Source of the DNA: Chitinophaga sp. S165
GTDB lineage: Bacteria > Bacteroidota > Bacteroidia > Chitinophagales > Chitinophagaceae
DNA length: 64,000 nucleotides
Assembly: GCF_003182155.1 (NCBI RefSeq)
Contig: NZ_QGTG01000001.1
Coordinates: 1,482,892 to 1,546,891 of the forward strand
Direction of reading: 5' to 3'
Made by a program: the position numbers and the translations under genes. Shown one piece after another: positions 44,471 through 52,322 of this stretch. How positions within the stretch are numbered: the stretch's first letter is position 1; the number at the start of each line of letters is the position of its first letter. The notes beneath the pieces were generated by a model, which was not told where the DNA came from, made no database searches, and saw only the letters and a list, made by a program, of their open reading frames with translations.

Positions 44471-46450
44471 TTATTTGTAGGGTATCGTGATCACGTTCAG
44501 GGAATTTGCCGCCAGCGAAACGTCGACATTATTCTTTCCTGCCTTCAGTGGTTGTTCGACGGGCTTCACAACACCGGGATTATCCAGCGAATTAAAATCT
44601 CCTTTACTCTTTGCTGTCAATACCTGCTGCGTAGCTGCATTACCTGCAGTAACGGCCCCTGTCAATGCGAGTTTATAGTTCGTTGCTTTATCAGTGGTGT
44701 TAACGATCTTCAATAGTATCTTCCGGTCCTGCTGATCGATCGTGGCACTGGCATATACTCCCTCCTGCCCTGTTAACGGCAGATTATTCACTGTGACAGG
44801 AATGGTGTGTGTGCCTTTATTATTTGCAAAGAGTTGCTGCACGTAATAGTTAGGCGTACCTACTGAACGCAGGTTGTCGAACCAGATCAGGTCAGGCCGC
44901 CATTGCCATGCTTCCACGTGCGCTAAGAGCGGTGCATAAGATGACATCTGCACTACATCAGCATTCCTTTCAAGACCTGTCATAAACGCGGCTTCTGCCA
45001 ATGCACTTTCCCAGGTGTTACGTGTTTCTCCCTGTTCCTTGTCATTTTCTTTCGACACTTTGATATGTGCCGCATATTCGCCGGCAAAGATCTTCGGTCC
45101 TTTGCGATCGTATTTGTCGTAACGGTTACTGTTTTTCAGGAACCATTCCGGCGGCATATAATAATGTTCATCTACAAAATCGGCTTTTGACGGCCGCAGC
45201 TTTGACCATAAATATTCAAAGCGCTCACCGCTTGAGAAAGGTCCTACGCTTGACACCAGTTTTATCTCCGGATGTTTTGTTTTCAGTTCCTGTTCAAAAC
45301 GCTGGTACCTGGCTATATACTGACTGTCCCATTGTTCGTTACCAACACCGATCATTTTAAGATCAAAAGGTTTTGGATGTCCCATTTCGGCTCTTAATTT
45401 ACCCCACTTCGTATCGGTACTGCCATTCGCAAATTCGATGAGGTCTATTGCGTCCTGGATGTATTGAGATACATCATCATCTGCAGCCACCTCGCCGGTA
45501 TTGAACTGGCAGGCCATGCCGCAGTTGAGTATGGGCAATGGTGCTGCACCTATATCTTCCGACAACTGAAAATATTCATAGAAGCCGAGACCATAACTCT
45601 GAAAGTAATCGCCCGGCGCACGGTGTGCAAATTCTGTATTCCAACGGTTAACGATGAGTGTGCGGTCCTCTATTTTCCCTACTGTCTTTTTCCATTGATA
45701 ACGGTTAGCCAGGTCCCGGCCTTCCACGATACATCCGCCAGGGAAACGAACGAACCCTGGATGGAGATCTGCGAGTAACTGTACCAGATCTTTCCGGAGA
45801 CCGCCGGGACGCTGTTTCCAGGTATCTTCCGGGAATAAGGATACCATATCAATATCCAGGCTGCCATTACCGGAGAACAGCAACTTTAATCCTCCTTTGG
45901 CAACTGTACGGGAAGCGGTCACAGAGGCCGCATATTGCTTCCATTCCTTCCCGGCTGGTGCGATATTCGCCTCTCCGATATTCGCCCCGTTTTCGTCCAC
46001 TAAAATGAGTTTTCCGGTGGGATTGCCTTCCGTAGTCCTGGCCCGGAAGGAAAAATTGTAGCGTCCGTCCTTTTTGAAGCCCATTCCCCTGAACCCTTCA
46101 TTGAACAAACCGTAGGAGCTGTCGCCGGCCAGCACTGTTAAGTGTGCGAACCTCGGATTAGCGGGATTCTCATTACCTCTGTTAACGATCAGGATATTGC
46201 CTGCCCCTTTTTTGCCGGCCTCCTTCCAGCCCATCAGTGGCTGTGAAAACTCGAAGGACCGGTTCTTTACGAGCTCTGCGTAGATACCTCCATCAGCTGA
46301 GAAGTTAATGTCTTCAAAGAAGATCCCCCACATGGTGGGCTGTACGGCTGCCTGTGGTTTGTTCACGCTTAATGTGATGGTTTGCGCAAAAGATGTGCTG
46401 CCTGACAGCGACAGCAATCCTGCCGCTATAAGATTAAGAATTGTTTTCAT
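44471..46450 (-). CDS. GH51 alpha-L-arabinofuranosidase
   Basis: About 659 residues from ATG 46450 (MKTILNLIAAGLLSLSGSTSFAQ, a good signal peptide); a start nine codons earlier would bury it. After WGIFFEDINFSADGGIYAELVKNRSFE come CBM4-like strands (about 90-205), then FVRFPGGCIVEGRD and the catalytic barrel. GVGNEQWDSQY carries the acid/base Glu and IFAGEYAAH the nucleophile Glu. The C-terminal part is beta-rich. It should release arabinofuranose from arabinan or arabinoxylan in the periplasm. It is a single-gene unit with its own terminator and no SusCD pair nearby. Confidence 0.93.
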   Translation of the reverse strand: MKTILNLIAAGLLSLSGSTSFAQTITLSVNKPQAAVQPTMWGIFFEDINFSADGGIYAELVKNRSFEFSQPLMGWKEAGKKGAGNILIVNRGNENPANPRFAHLTVLAGDSSYGLFNEGFRGMGFKKDGRYNFSFRARTTEGNPTGKLILVDENGANIGEANIAPAGKEWKQYAASVTASRTVAKGGLKLLFSGNGSLDIDMVSLFPEDTWKQRPGGLRKDLVQLLADLHPGFVRFPGGCIVEGRDLANRYQWKKTVGKIEDRTLIVNRWNTEFAHRAPGDYFQSYGLGFYEYFQLSEDIGAAPLPILNCGMACQFNTGEVAADDDVSQYIQDAIDLIEFANGSTDTKWGKLRAEMGHPKPFDLKMIGVGNEQWDSQYIARYQRFEQELKTKHPEIKLVSSVGPFSSGERFEYLWSKLRPSKADFVDEHYYMPPEWFLKNSNRYDKYDRKGPKIFAGEYAAHIKVSKENDKEQGETRNTWESALAEAAFMTGLERNADVVQMSSYAPLLAHVEAWQWRPDLIWFDNLRSVGTPNYYVQQLFANNKGTHTIPVTVNNLPLTGQEGVYASATIDQQDRKILLKIVNTTDKATNYKLALTGAVTAGNAATQQVLTAKSKGDFNSLDNPGVVKPVEQPLKAGKNNVDVSLAANSLNVITIPYK

Positions 46451-46858
46451 AAAGGGAATTGTTACAACAATATACATCCAAAAATCAATATCCCAAACAT
46501 TTACAACTACTTTTTGTGTTAGAATGACATTTAATTAGACAGATACCTGAAATGGACAAAAGAACACCTATGTATATACATGTGATGGTAGAAAACTGTG
46601 AAAGCGTGTACCCGGAATTGTTACTACCTGTCTACAAAGTGGCTTTGTTCCCTTCTTACTTTTTCCAGTAAGATCCGGGCAGATCATCAAAACTACTCAA
46701 ATAAGAAAAAGTTCATAATGTTATGTAAATCAATAAATTAAAAAGAATTAAAATCGTTTTAACATTTCCTTAGAGTATTCTCGCAAGATTTTGGTTGAAA
46801 TGGTACTCAACCATCTTTTATTGATCTTTTATTTTTTAACCAGTTAAATTGAAAAACC
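46451..46858 (+). other. A/T-rich divergent intergenic region
   Basis: About 400 bases between the divergent GH51 and heptad-repeat genes. It holds the promoters of both, but no element matches TAnnTTTG well enough to mark. No gene or RNA is supported. Confidence 0.4.
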
Positions 46859-47470
46859 ATGAAAAAGCAATTATTGAGATTTGGCCTCATGGCTGGCCTG
46901 GGAGCATTCGTATTGACTCAGACTAACGCAGTAAATGCAATGACGACAAATGCGGACACCGCAAACATTGCATTGGATACTGCCAGCTTTGTAAGAGATA
47001 CGGCAAACTTTGCACCAGACACGGCTAACTTTGCAATGGACACAGCTAACTTCTCACTGGACACGGCTAACTTCAAAGCAGACACGGCTAATTTCTCACT
47101 GGACACAGCCAACTTCGTAAGAGACACTGCTAACTTTAAGTTAGATACAGCTGCCTTCGTAAGTGATACGGCTGCCTTCGGCAAAGACACTGCCAGCTTC
47201 CATTTCGCAAAAGACACTGCGTTTTTCAAAGACACCGCCAGCTTTGCTTTCAAAGCAGATACTGCAGCGGCGTTTAAATCTGCAGATACAGCGACCATGA
47301 AGGCTGACACAGCGACTGCCAGGGACACAGCCAGTTTCGCAGCGAAACTGGATACTGCAACCGCTACAGCTGATACAGCTGCAACAAAACGCGACACAGC
47401 AGTGGTTAAAGACACTACTGTAAAAAGCCCGGCTGATACTTCCAAAGCGAAGAAGCCATCTAAGCGGTAG
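46859..47470 (+). CDS. exported protein of tandem DTANFxx heptapeptide repeats
   Basis: A 203-residue protein not matching any family I know. A signal-like N-terminus (LLRFGLMAGLGAFVLTQTNAVNA) is followed from about residue 33 by tandem heptapeptides of the form D-T-A-N/S-F-x-x. Twelve or so are in strict register (DTASFVR, DTANFAP, DTANFAM, DTANFSL, DTANFKA and so on). They then degrade into DTAxx units of five to nine residues and end in a Lys-rich tail (KAKKPSKR). The invariant Asp-Thr and Phe suggest a repetitive fold or a cell-wall or mineral-facing surface, but this is open. The ATG is well placed and a strong terminator follows. Confidence 0.78.
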   Translation: MKKQLLRFGLMAGLGAFVLTQTNAVNAMTTNADTANIALDTASFVRDTANFAPDTANFAMDTANFSLDTANFKADTANFSLDTANFVRDTANFKLDTAAFVSDTAAFGKDTASFHFAKDTAFFKDTASFAFKADTAAAFKSADTATMKADTATARDTASFAAKLDTATATADTAATKRDTAVVKDTTVKSPADTSKAKKPSKR

Positions 47471-47514
47471 AAAAGTGAACAACAACGTTATTACAGGTCG
47501 AAAAAATCAAAGGG

Positions 47515-47543
47515 GCCGCCTCATGTATGAGGCGGCTTTTTTT
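47515..47543 (+). terminator. terminator of the heptad-repeat gene
   Basis: A 9-bp stem GCCGCCTCA (47515-47523) pairs with TGAGGCGGC (47528-47536) around a TGTA loop and is followed by seven T. Confidence 0.92.
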
Positions 47544-47555
47544 GCTCATTAAATT

Positions 47556-47657
47556 CCCATCATACAAGGTTTATACAAGGCTTAACTTACGTTCATCCTA
47601 CGTCTTTGAACGTAAGATGAACGTAAGTTAAGCCTTGTATGACCCTTGTATAATGGG
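47556..47657. repeat. 102-bp near-perfect inverted repeat (long hairpin)
   Basis: An inner pair of 31-base arms (47573-47603 and 47610-47640) differs at one position (G/T pair) and is separated by six bases. After a 3x3 internal loop (TTT/GAC) the pairing resumes in 14-base arms CCCATCATACAAGG (47556-47569) and CCTTGTATAATGGG (47644-47657) with one mismatch. ATACAAGG is repeated directly in each arm. It is longer than a terminator needs and may be a miniature mobile or recombination element. Confidence 0.85.
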
Positions 47658-47917
47658 TATCAAAACCAGAAAGAAAGCTCGGACGATAAAAAATATCGAA
47701 ACCCTCACCAGCAATGCAACTTTAAAATTTGATCCCCACATTTCTGCGTCCTGTATACACGTTTCTGCGTCCTGCATACATGATTTTGCGTCCTGCATAC
47801 ATCGTCCAAAACCGCTTTAGAATCTTCCCTAATATTGCATAATAAATCGAGGAAACGTACCAGCAACCGGGGCTTGGGCGTTTCCAAGACAGTTCTTTGA
47901 CTTATTGATCTATACAT
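47658..47917. other. intergenic stretch with direct repeats, no supported gene
   Basis: Apart from the 21-bp repeats no gene is supported. Short frames on both strands exist only because the repeat has a multiple-of-three length. Confidence 0.45.
47737..47799. repeat. three direct 21-bp repeats
   Basis: Three adjacent 21-bp units start at 47737, 47758 and 47779, each with the core TGCGTCCTG-C/T-ATA. Units two and three differ by a few bases in the first half. The period equals that of the upstream heptapeptide gene, but the sequence is unrelated. Confidence 0.85.
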
Positions 47918-47921
47918 AAAA

Positions 47922-47952
47922 AAAGCCGTCTCATTTTCCATGAGACGGCTTT
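47922..47952 (-). terminator. terminator of the outer-membrane protein gene
   Basis: AAAGCCGTCTCA (47922-47933) pairs perfectly with TGAGACGGCTTT (47941-47952). On the minus strand the stem ends in a T-rich run. It lies 20 bases past the stop. Confidence 0.88.
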
Positions 47953-47971
47953 AAATAAAATATGGGATCTC

Positions 47972-48514
47972 TTAGAAGTTATAACCGGCTTTCAGACCGA
48001 AGAAACCGCGAGTACTGTTCTTAAACCAGGCTTCGTATTTGGCTTCTACGTCCAGTCCGAGGAAACGGATACCCAGACCTGGCGCCAGGATAGCTGCAGT
48101 ACCTTTGAAATGGTCGCCTTCGCCGCCTACAAATGTAGCGGTACCGCCTTCAACTTTCACGTATAACAGCGGGAAGCCGAATTTGTACTTCAAACCCACT
48201 CTTACCGGCAGTGCTTTCAGGGATTCTCCCTTTATACTGATGGTTTGATTGTTTTCGTTCAGTGTCTGGTATGTCTTGCCCGGGAAATACATAAAACCTG
48301 CGGAACCCGTCACACCAAATCCTGCGATCAGTTTGATGTCGGCGTTCAGGCCTCCACCAAAACCAGTGTTATTGGTTTCCTTAAAGTCCCCAACCGGGGT
48401 GCCGGTTTCAACATATGGGCCAATGCTGAATCCTTTCAATTGAGCTTTGGCCGTATTGCCGAACATGCAGGTGGCGGCAATGAAAAGGCCAGCGGTGTAC
48501 AAGGTCTTTAACAT
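47972..48514 (-). CDS. small outer-membrane beta-barrel protein
   Basis: A 180-residue protein with a signal peptide (GLFIAATCMFGNTAKAQ) and alternating amphipathic strands typical of an 8-stranded barrel (FSIGPYVETGTPVGDF, FGGGLNADIKLIAGFGVTGSAGFMYF, LPVRVGLKYKFG, LYVKVEGGTATFVG, LGLDVEAKYEAWF). It ends in GYNF with the C-terminal aromatic residue needed for assembly. Function is unknown. It has its own promoter and terminator. Confidence 0.85.
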   Translation of the reverse strand: MLKTLYTAGLFIAATCMFGNTAKAQLKGFSIGPYVETGTPVGDFKETNNTGFGGGLNADIKLIAGFGVTGSAGFMYFPGKTYQTLNENNQTISIKGESLKALPVRVGLKYKFGFPLLYVKVEGGTATFVGGEGDHFKGTAAILAPGLGIRFLGLDVEAKYEAWFKNSTRGFFGLKAGYNF

Positions 48515-48536
48515 AGAGGATATTTTAAAATTTCCA

Positions 48537-48569
48537 CAAATGTAATTAATTCACATTAAATCGAACAAA
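48537..48569 (-). promoter_or_regulatory. Bacteroidota promoter of the outer-membrane protein gene
   Basis: On the minus strand TTTG (48569-48566) is followed after 21 bases by TACATTTG (48544-48537), matching the -33 TTTG / -7 TAnnTTTG pair. The -7 box is 23 bases before the ATG. Confidence 0.6.
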
Positions 48570-48582
48570 CGGGTAAAAAGGG

Positions 48583-48954
48583 TTATTGTGGACGGACTTT
48601 ATAGACGGAATCCATACGTAAACTATCAGTGGGCTTTACCGTTTTTGTATCAGGTTTCGGAGCGGTCGCGGCGGCCTTGCTTTCTCGTGTTTCCTCGGCA
48701 GCTGCATTGGACTCTCCCGTTGGATATCCCATTTTTGCCATTTCTTTACGGGTCTTTTTATCGAAAAGATGCTGGGGTTTCTTTTCCTTCCTCAAACCTT
48801 CTTCAAACCGGTATTCCGCCCCTGCTCTTGGAGCGGGGTTATAGCCACGGTCGGCGGTTATACAACTGCTGCTGATTAAAATGCCTGCCAGGATACCGAG
48901 ACCTGATATCTTGCTGGCAGGCTGTTTAAATACTTTCCAGGTGGAGTTTAACAT
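48583..48954 (-). CDS. small exported protein, possible lipoprotein, unknown function
   Basis: A 123-residue protein with a hydrophobic stretch (ISGLGILAGILISSSC) that could be a lipoprotein signal, though the lipobox is poor. The rest is hydrophilic, Lys/Glu/Ala-rich (KEKKPQHLFDKKTRKEMAKMGYP, EETRESKAAATAPKPDTKTVK) and probably disordered. It lies 69 bases upstream of the outer-membrane protein gene on the same strand and could share its envelope context. I recognise no family. Confidence 0.55.
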   Translation of the reverse strand: MLNSTWKVFKQPASKISGLGILAGILISSSCITADRGYNPAPRAGAEYRFEEGLRKEKKPQHLFDKKTRKEMAKMGYPTGESNAAAEETRESKAAATAPKPDTKTVKPTDSLRMDSVYKVRPQ

Positions 48955-49046
48955 ATGCCTGGGTTTACTGTCCGGTTAAATAACGTTTTTGTATAGCAAT
49001 TATTATACCGCTCATCAGTAGCAATTCCAGCTGCCCTTATAAAAAA

Positions 49047-49072
49047 ACCGGGCTGGTAAGTGCCAGCCCGGT
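49047..49072 (-). terminator. terminator of the copper operon
   Basis: A 10-bp stem ACCGGGCTGG (49047-49056) pairs with CCAGCCCGGT (49063-49072). On the minus strand it is followed by seven T (49047-49041). It lies 26 bases past the HMA gene stop. Confidence 0.92.
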
Positions 49073-49097
49073 AAAACACTAAAAAACTATTCTCCGA

Positions 49098-49307
49098 TTA
49101 TAATTTCTCTGCCTTATAACCCGCCTTTTCCACTGCCCTGATAATCGCTTCCGCAGGTATCTTGTCTGCCGAAATGGTCAGCACCTTATCCGGCGCGGCT
49201 GTATCCACTTTCCATGCATTCTCGCCGGCAGCTTCATTCAGAAAAGGGGTTACCGTAGCGATACAACCGCCACATTTGATATTCGTCTTAAATTGTTGCG
49301 TTTCCAT
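49098..49307 (-). CDS. HMA-domain copper chaperone-like protein
   Basis: A 69-residue heavy-metal-associated domain with the betaalphabeta-betaalphabeta pattern and the metal-binding motif KCGGCIATV (Cys-Gly-Gly-Cys near residue 12). It ends RAVEKAGYKAEKL like other CopZ-type domains. It follows the CopA gene by 13 bases and probably delivers Cu(I) to or from that pump in the cytoplasm. Confidence 0.9.
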   Translation of the reverse strand: METQQFKTNIKCGGCIATVTPFLNEAAGENAWKVDTAAPDKVLTISADKIPAEAIIRAVEKAGYKAEKL

Positions 49308-49320
49308 GCTTATATGTTAT

Positions 49321-51567
49321 TTAGATTTTTGACCATTTTAATCTGAGGCTATTGCTGACTACCGATACTGAACTTAACGCCATCGCAGCTCCTGCTATCA
49401 TAGGGTTGAGCAGGAAACCGTTTACCGGGAACAATACGCCTGCCGCCAGAGGAATGCCGATCACATTATAGACGAACGCCCAGAAGAGGTTCTGCCTGAT
49501 GGTATAGACCGTTTTACGGGACAAGCGCAGCGCTTTGGGTATCACATTCAGATCGGAAGTGATCAGCGTCATTTTGGCCACATCCATAGCGATATCCGAT
49601 CCTTTGCCCATCGCGATGCTGACATCCGCCTGCGCCAGTGCATGGCTGTCGTTGATCCCATCCCCTACCATGGCAACTACCCTGCCCTGCTGCTGCAGTT
49701 CTTTCACAAATGCAGCTTTATCTGAAGGCAATACACTTGCCCTGTAGTTAATTATTCCTACTTGTTTTGCCACGGCCTCCGCAGTACGCTCATTATCGCC
49801 CGTCAGCATGTAAACAGCTATTCCGCTATCCTGCAGGGCGGCAATGGCTGCTGCTGATGTGGACTTGATCTTGTCTTCAATCGCCACAATACCTACCAGG
49901 CGGTCTTCAGCCGCAAAACAGATAACGGTCTTCGCGGCATCCTGCCATTCGGTGATCTTGCCGGCGATCTCTCTTTCAGATTGGATTCCCTTTTCCGTCA
50001 TCATGGCCATGTTACCGGCCAGATAACGCTTCCCGTTGTAATAAGCCTGTATGCCCTTACCGGTGATGCTTTCCACCTTTTCCAGCTGTTCCGCCGGAAG
50101 CGGTGTTATTCCTTTATCCTGCAACTCTTTTACAATGGCTGTCGCCAACGGATGTTCCGACTGCATTTCCATTGTAAGTAATATACGCTGGAGTTCGGCC
50201 AATTCATTACCAGTCTGTAGGAAATAGCTGCTGCTGACAAGTGGCTTACCTTCTGTAACAGTGCCTGTTTTATCCAAAATAACAGCATCTACTTTATGCG
50301 CCAGTTCAAGGCTTTCCGCGTCTCTTATCAGGATGTTGTTCTCTGCTCCTTTTCCAACGCCCACCATGATGGCAGTAGGCGTAGCTAAACCCAGGGCACA
50401 GGGACAGGCAATTACCAATACTGTTACTGCAGACAGTAGCCCATGTGTAAAGGCGTTCTCTCCACCTGCCAGCATCCATATGGCAAAGGTGAGCAGTGAG
50501 ATGCCTATTACGACAGGAACGAAGATACCTGCGATCTTGTCTACCAGTTGCTGAACAGGCGCTTTACTGCCTTGCGCTTCTTTTACCATGCGGATGATCT
50601 GGGCCAGCACGGTATCTCCGCCTACCTTTTCCGCCCGGGAACGGAAACTGCCTTTCTGGTTGATCGTACCTGCAAATACAGCTGTTCCCGCATCTTTCAG
50701 CACGGGCACAGGCTCGCCTGTGATCATACTTTCGTCTACCCAGGAAGAGCCGTCTACGACGTGCCCGTCCACCGGAATACGGGCGCCTGGTTTTATTACG
50801 AGCATATCACCTACCTGTACTTCGCTAAGCGGCACCTCTTTGGTATTTATACCATCAGCAGCTACTACGAACGCAGTAGCGGGCTGTAAACCCATTAACT
50901 TCTTCAAGGCTGCGGATGTATTTGATTTTGCTTTTTCTTCCAGCAAACGGCCTAATAATATAAACCCTACAACTACTGCCGCTGCTTCGAAATATACATG
51001 CGCATGTAAACCACGTGCATGCCAGTAATGAGGAAACAGTGTATTGAATACACTGAAGATCCAGGCAATGCCCGTACTCAACGCTACCAGCGTATCCATA
51101 TTGGCTTTACTATGTCTGGCCTGTTTCCAGGCATTGATGAAGAATTGTCTGCCGAGATAAAAAATAACCGGAGTGGATAGTACCAGCATAATCCAGTTTG
51201 CATATGGTATCTCCATGAAGAACATACCGATCGCTACGACCGGTGCTGATAATATTAAAGCGGCAATTGTCTTTTTCTTCAGGCTCCTGTAGTGGTCAAG
51301 CTGGGCCTGTTCCTGCACCTGTTCACGGTTATGCTCTTCTATGACGAGATCATAACCAATGCTACGGATCACATTGCGTAATGATACGGGGGTTACGCTA
51401 TCGCCATCGTATACCACGCGGGCCGTCTGATCAGCATAATTGACGGAAGCCTCCTGTACACCGGGTGTAGACTGCAGCATGGTGGCCACGCTGACTGCGC
51501 AGGACGCGCAACTCATTTCCAGTACAGGGAATGTTTCTTTTATTATATGTCCGGTTGTTGTAGCCAT
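49321..51567 (-). CDS. copA: Cu(I)-translocating P1B-type ATPase
   Basis: About 748 residues from ATG 51567; an ATG five codons earlier is less likely. One HMA domain carries the metal motif MSCASC (Cys20 and Cys23). The ATPase core shows SSWVDESMITGEPVPV, the intramembrane ACPCALGLATP metal site, DKTGTVTEGKP with the phosphorylated Asp, SEHPLATAI and MVGDGINDSHALA. Eight transmembrane helices are expected. The CPC motif and HMA domain indicate copper or silver export across the inner membrane. It forms an operon with the small HMA protein and is adjacent to the AraC gene on the same strand. Confidence 0.95.
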   Translation of the reverse strand: MATTTGHIIKETFPVLEMSCASCAVSVATMLQSTPGVQEASVNYADQTARVVYDGDSVTPVSLRNVIRSIGYDLVIEEHNREQVQEQAQLDHYRSLKKKTIAALILSAPVVAIGMFFMEIPYANWIMLVLSTPVIFYLGRQFFINAWKQARHSKANMDTLVALSTGIAWIFSVFNTLFPHYWHARGLHAHVYFEAAAVVVGFILLGRLLEEKAKSNTSAALKKLMGLQPATAFVVAADGINTKEVPLSEVQVGDMLVIKPGARIPVDGHVVDGSSWVDESMITGEPVPVLKDAGTAVFAGTINQKGSFRSRAEKVGGDTVLAQIIRMVKEAQGSKAPVQQLVDKIAGIFVPVVIGISLLTFAIWMLAGGENAFTHGLLSAVTVLVIACPCALGLATPTAIMVGVGKGAENNILIRDAESLELAHKVDAVILDKTGTVTEGKPLVSSSYFLQTGNELAELQRILLTMEMQSEHPLATAIVKELQDKGITPLPAEQLEKVESITGKGIQAYYNGKRYLAGNMAMMTEKGIQSEREIAGKITEWQDAAKTVICFAAEDRLVGIVAIEDKIKSTSAAAIAALQDSGIAVYMLTGDNERTAEAVAKQVGIINYRASVLPSDKAAFVKELQQQGRVVAMVGDGINDSHALAQADVSIAMGKGSDIAMDVAKMTLITSDLNVIPKALRLSRKTVYTIRQNLFWAFVYNVIGIPLAAGVLFPVNGFLLNPMIAGAAMALSSVSVVSNSLRLKWSKI

Positions 51568-51658
51568 GTCCGATCTTTTCACAAAGCTACCACCGTCTCA
51601 AACAAGGATTGTTATAGAATGATGGGGAATATGTATATAATTATGGGCGCATGTAATG

Positions 51659-52222
51659 TTATACTTTATCGAGCGGCTTCCTGTTGTTCTCTTTCAGCTG
51701 CCTGTACCCTGTTGGCGTCAAACCTGTTATCTTCTTGAACTGCTGGGACAAATGCTGCACACTGCTATAACCAAGACTATCGGCTATTTCACTCAGGTTC
51801 ATCTCATCGTATTGTAACAACTCCTTCACACGTTCGATACGTTGCAGGATCACGTATTTCTCGATGGTAAGGCCTTCTGTAGTAGAGAACAGTGTAGAAA
51901 GATAATGATAATCAACCTGTAGTGCATCCTGCAAGTAGACAGACAATTTCGTATTGAGCGTTTCATTCTCATTGCCATGGATCAGGCGGATAATAGCCGT
52001 TTTCAGTTTCTCAACCAGGGTCGTTTTCTTATCGTCCAGTAATTCAAAACCCAGGCTATGCAATTGCGTTCCAAGTGCTTCCAGCTTTTCCGGAGCAGGT
52101 GTTTCCTCCAGCTGAACATCACCCAGATCTACTTTGGAGTAAGGGATCTCCAGTTTATCCAGTTCCTGTTGTACTACCATGATACAACGGTTACAAACCA
52201 TATTTTTTATAAAGAGATGCAT
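51659..52222 (-). CDS. AraC-family regulator with N-terminal HMA-like CxxC domain
   Basis: A 187-residue regulator. The C-terminal 90 residues form an AraC helix-turn-helix (IERVKELLQYDEMNLSEIADSLGYSS, QQFKKITGLTPTGYRQ). The first ~70 residues lack a cupin. They start MHLFIKNMVCNRCIMVVQQEL, with Cys10-x2-Cys13 in the place of an HMA metal motif, and continue EIPYSKVDLGDVQL and LGTQLHSLGFELLDD, as in the HMA fold. Beside copA this suggests a copper-sensing activator. That role is my inference from fusion and context. Confidence 0.85.
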   Translation of the reverse strand: MHLFIKNMVCNRCIMVVQQELDKLEIPYSKVDLGDVQLEETPAPEKLEALGTQLHSLGFELLDDKKTTLVEKLKTAIIRLIHGNENETLNTKLSVYLQDALQVDYHYLSTLFSTTEGLTIEKYVILQRIERVKELLQYDEMNLSEIADSLGYSSVQHLSQQFKKITGLTPTGYRQLKENNRKPLDKV

Positions 52223-52240
52223 TGATCGGAATTAAAGGGA

Positions 52241-52248
52241 CAAAGTTA
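52241..52248 (-). promoter_or_regulatory. candidate -7 box of the AraC gene
   Basis: The minus strand reads TAACTTTG, matching TAnnTTTG, 19 bases before the AraC ATG and within the 100-base divergent region shared with the macroglobulin gene. Confidence 0.45.
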
Positions 52249-52249
52249 G

Positions 52250-52287
52250 GCGATAAAATGAACTTATCTATATTTCGTCTATCTTGG
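52250..52287 (+). promoter_or_regulatory. conserved leader of macroglobulin gene 1
   Basis: GCGATAAAATGAAC (52250-52263) and the following ATATTTC...CTATCTT are shared with 58151-58188 in front of gene 2. TATCTTGG (52280-52287) matches TAnnTTTG in seven of eight positions. Confidence 0.5.
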
Positions 52288-52322
52288 GGCATAGTTGATT
52301 CAATATTTTAATCCTTATACCT

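Noticed and set aside
46918..47445. Antisense frame encoding AVSxxKL repeats
   Set aside because: It is the mirror of the 21-bp repeats of the DTANFxx gene; the plus strand has the start, signal peptide and terminator.
47705..47941. Small minus-strand frame with CRTQ-type repeats
   Set aside because: It overlaps the terminator at 47922-47952 and has no promoter or homology cue; the repeats alone hold the frame open.
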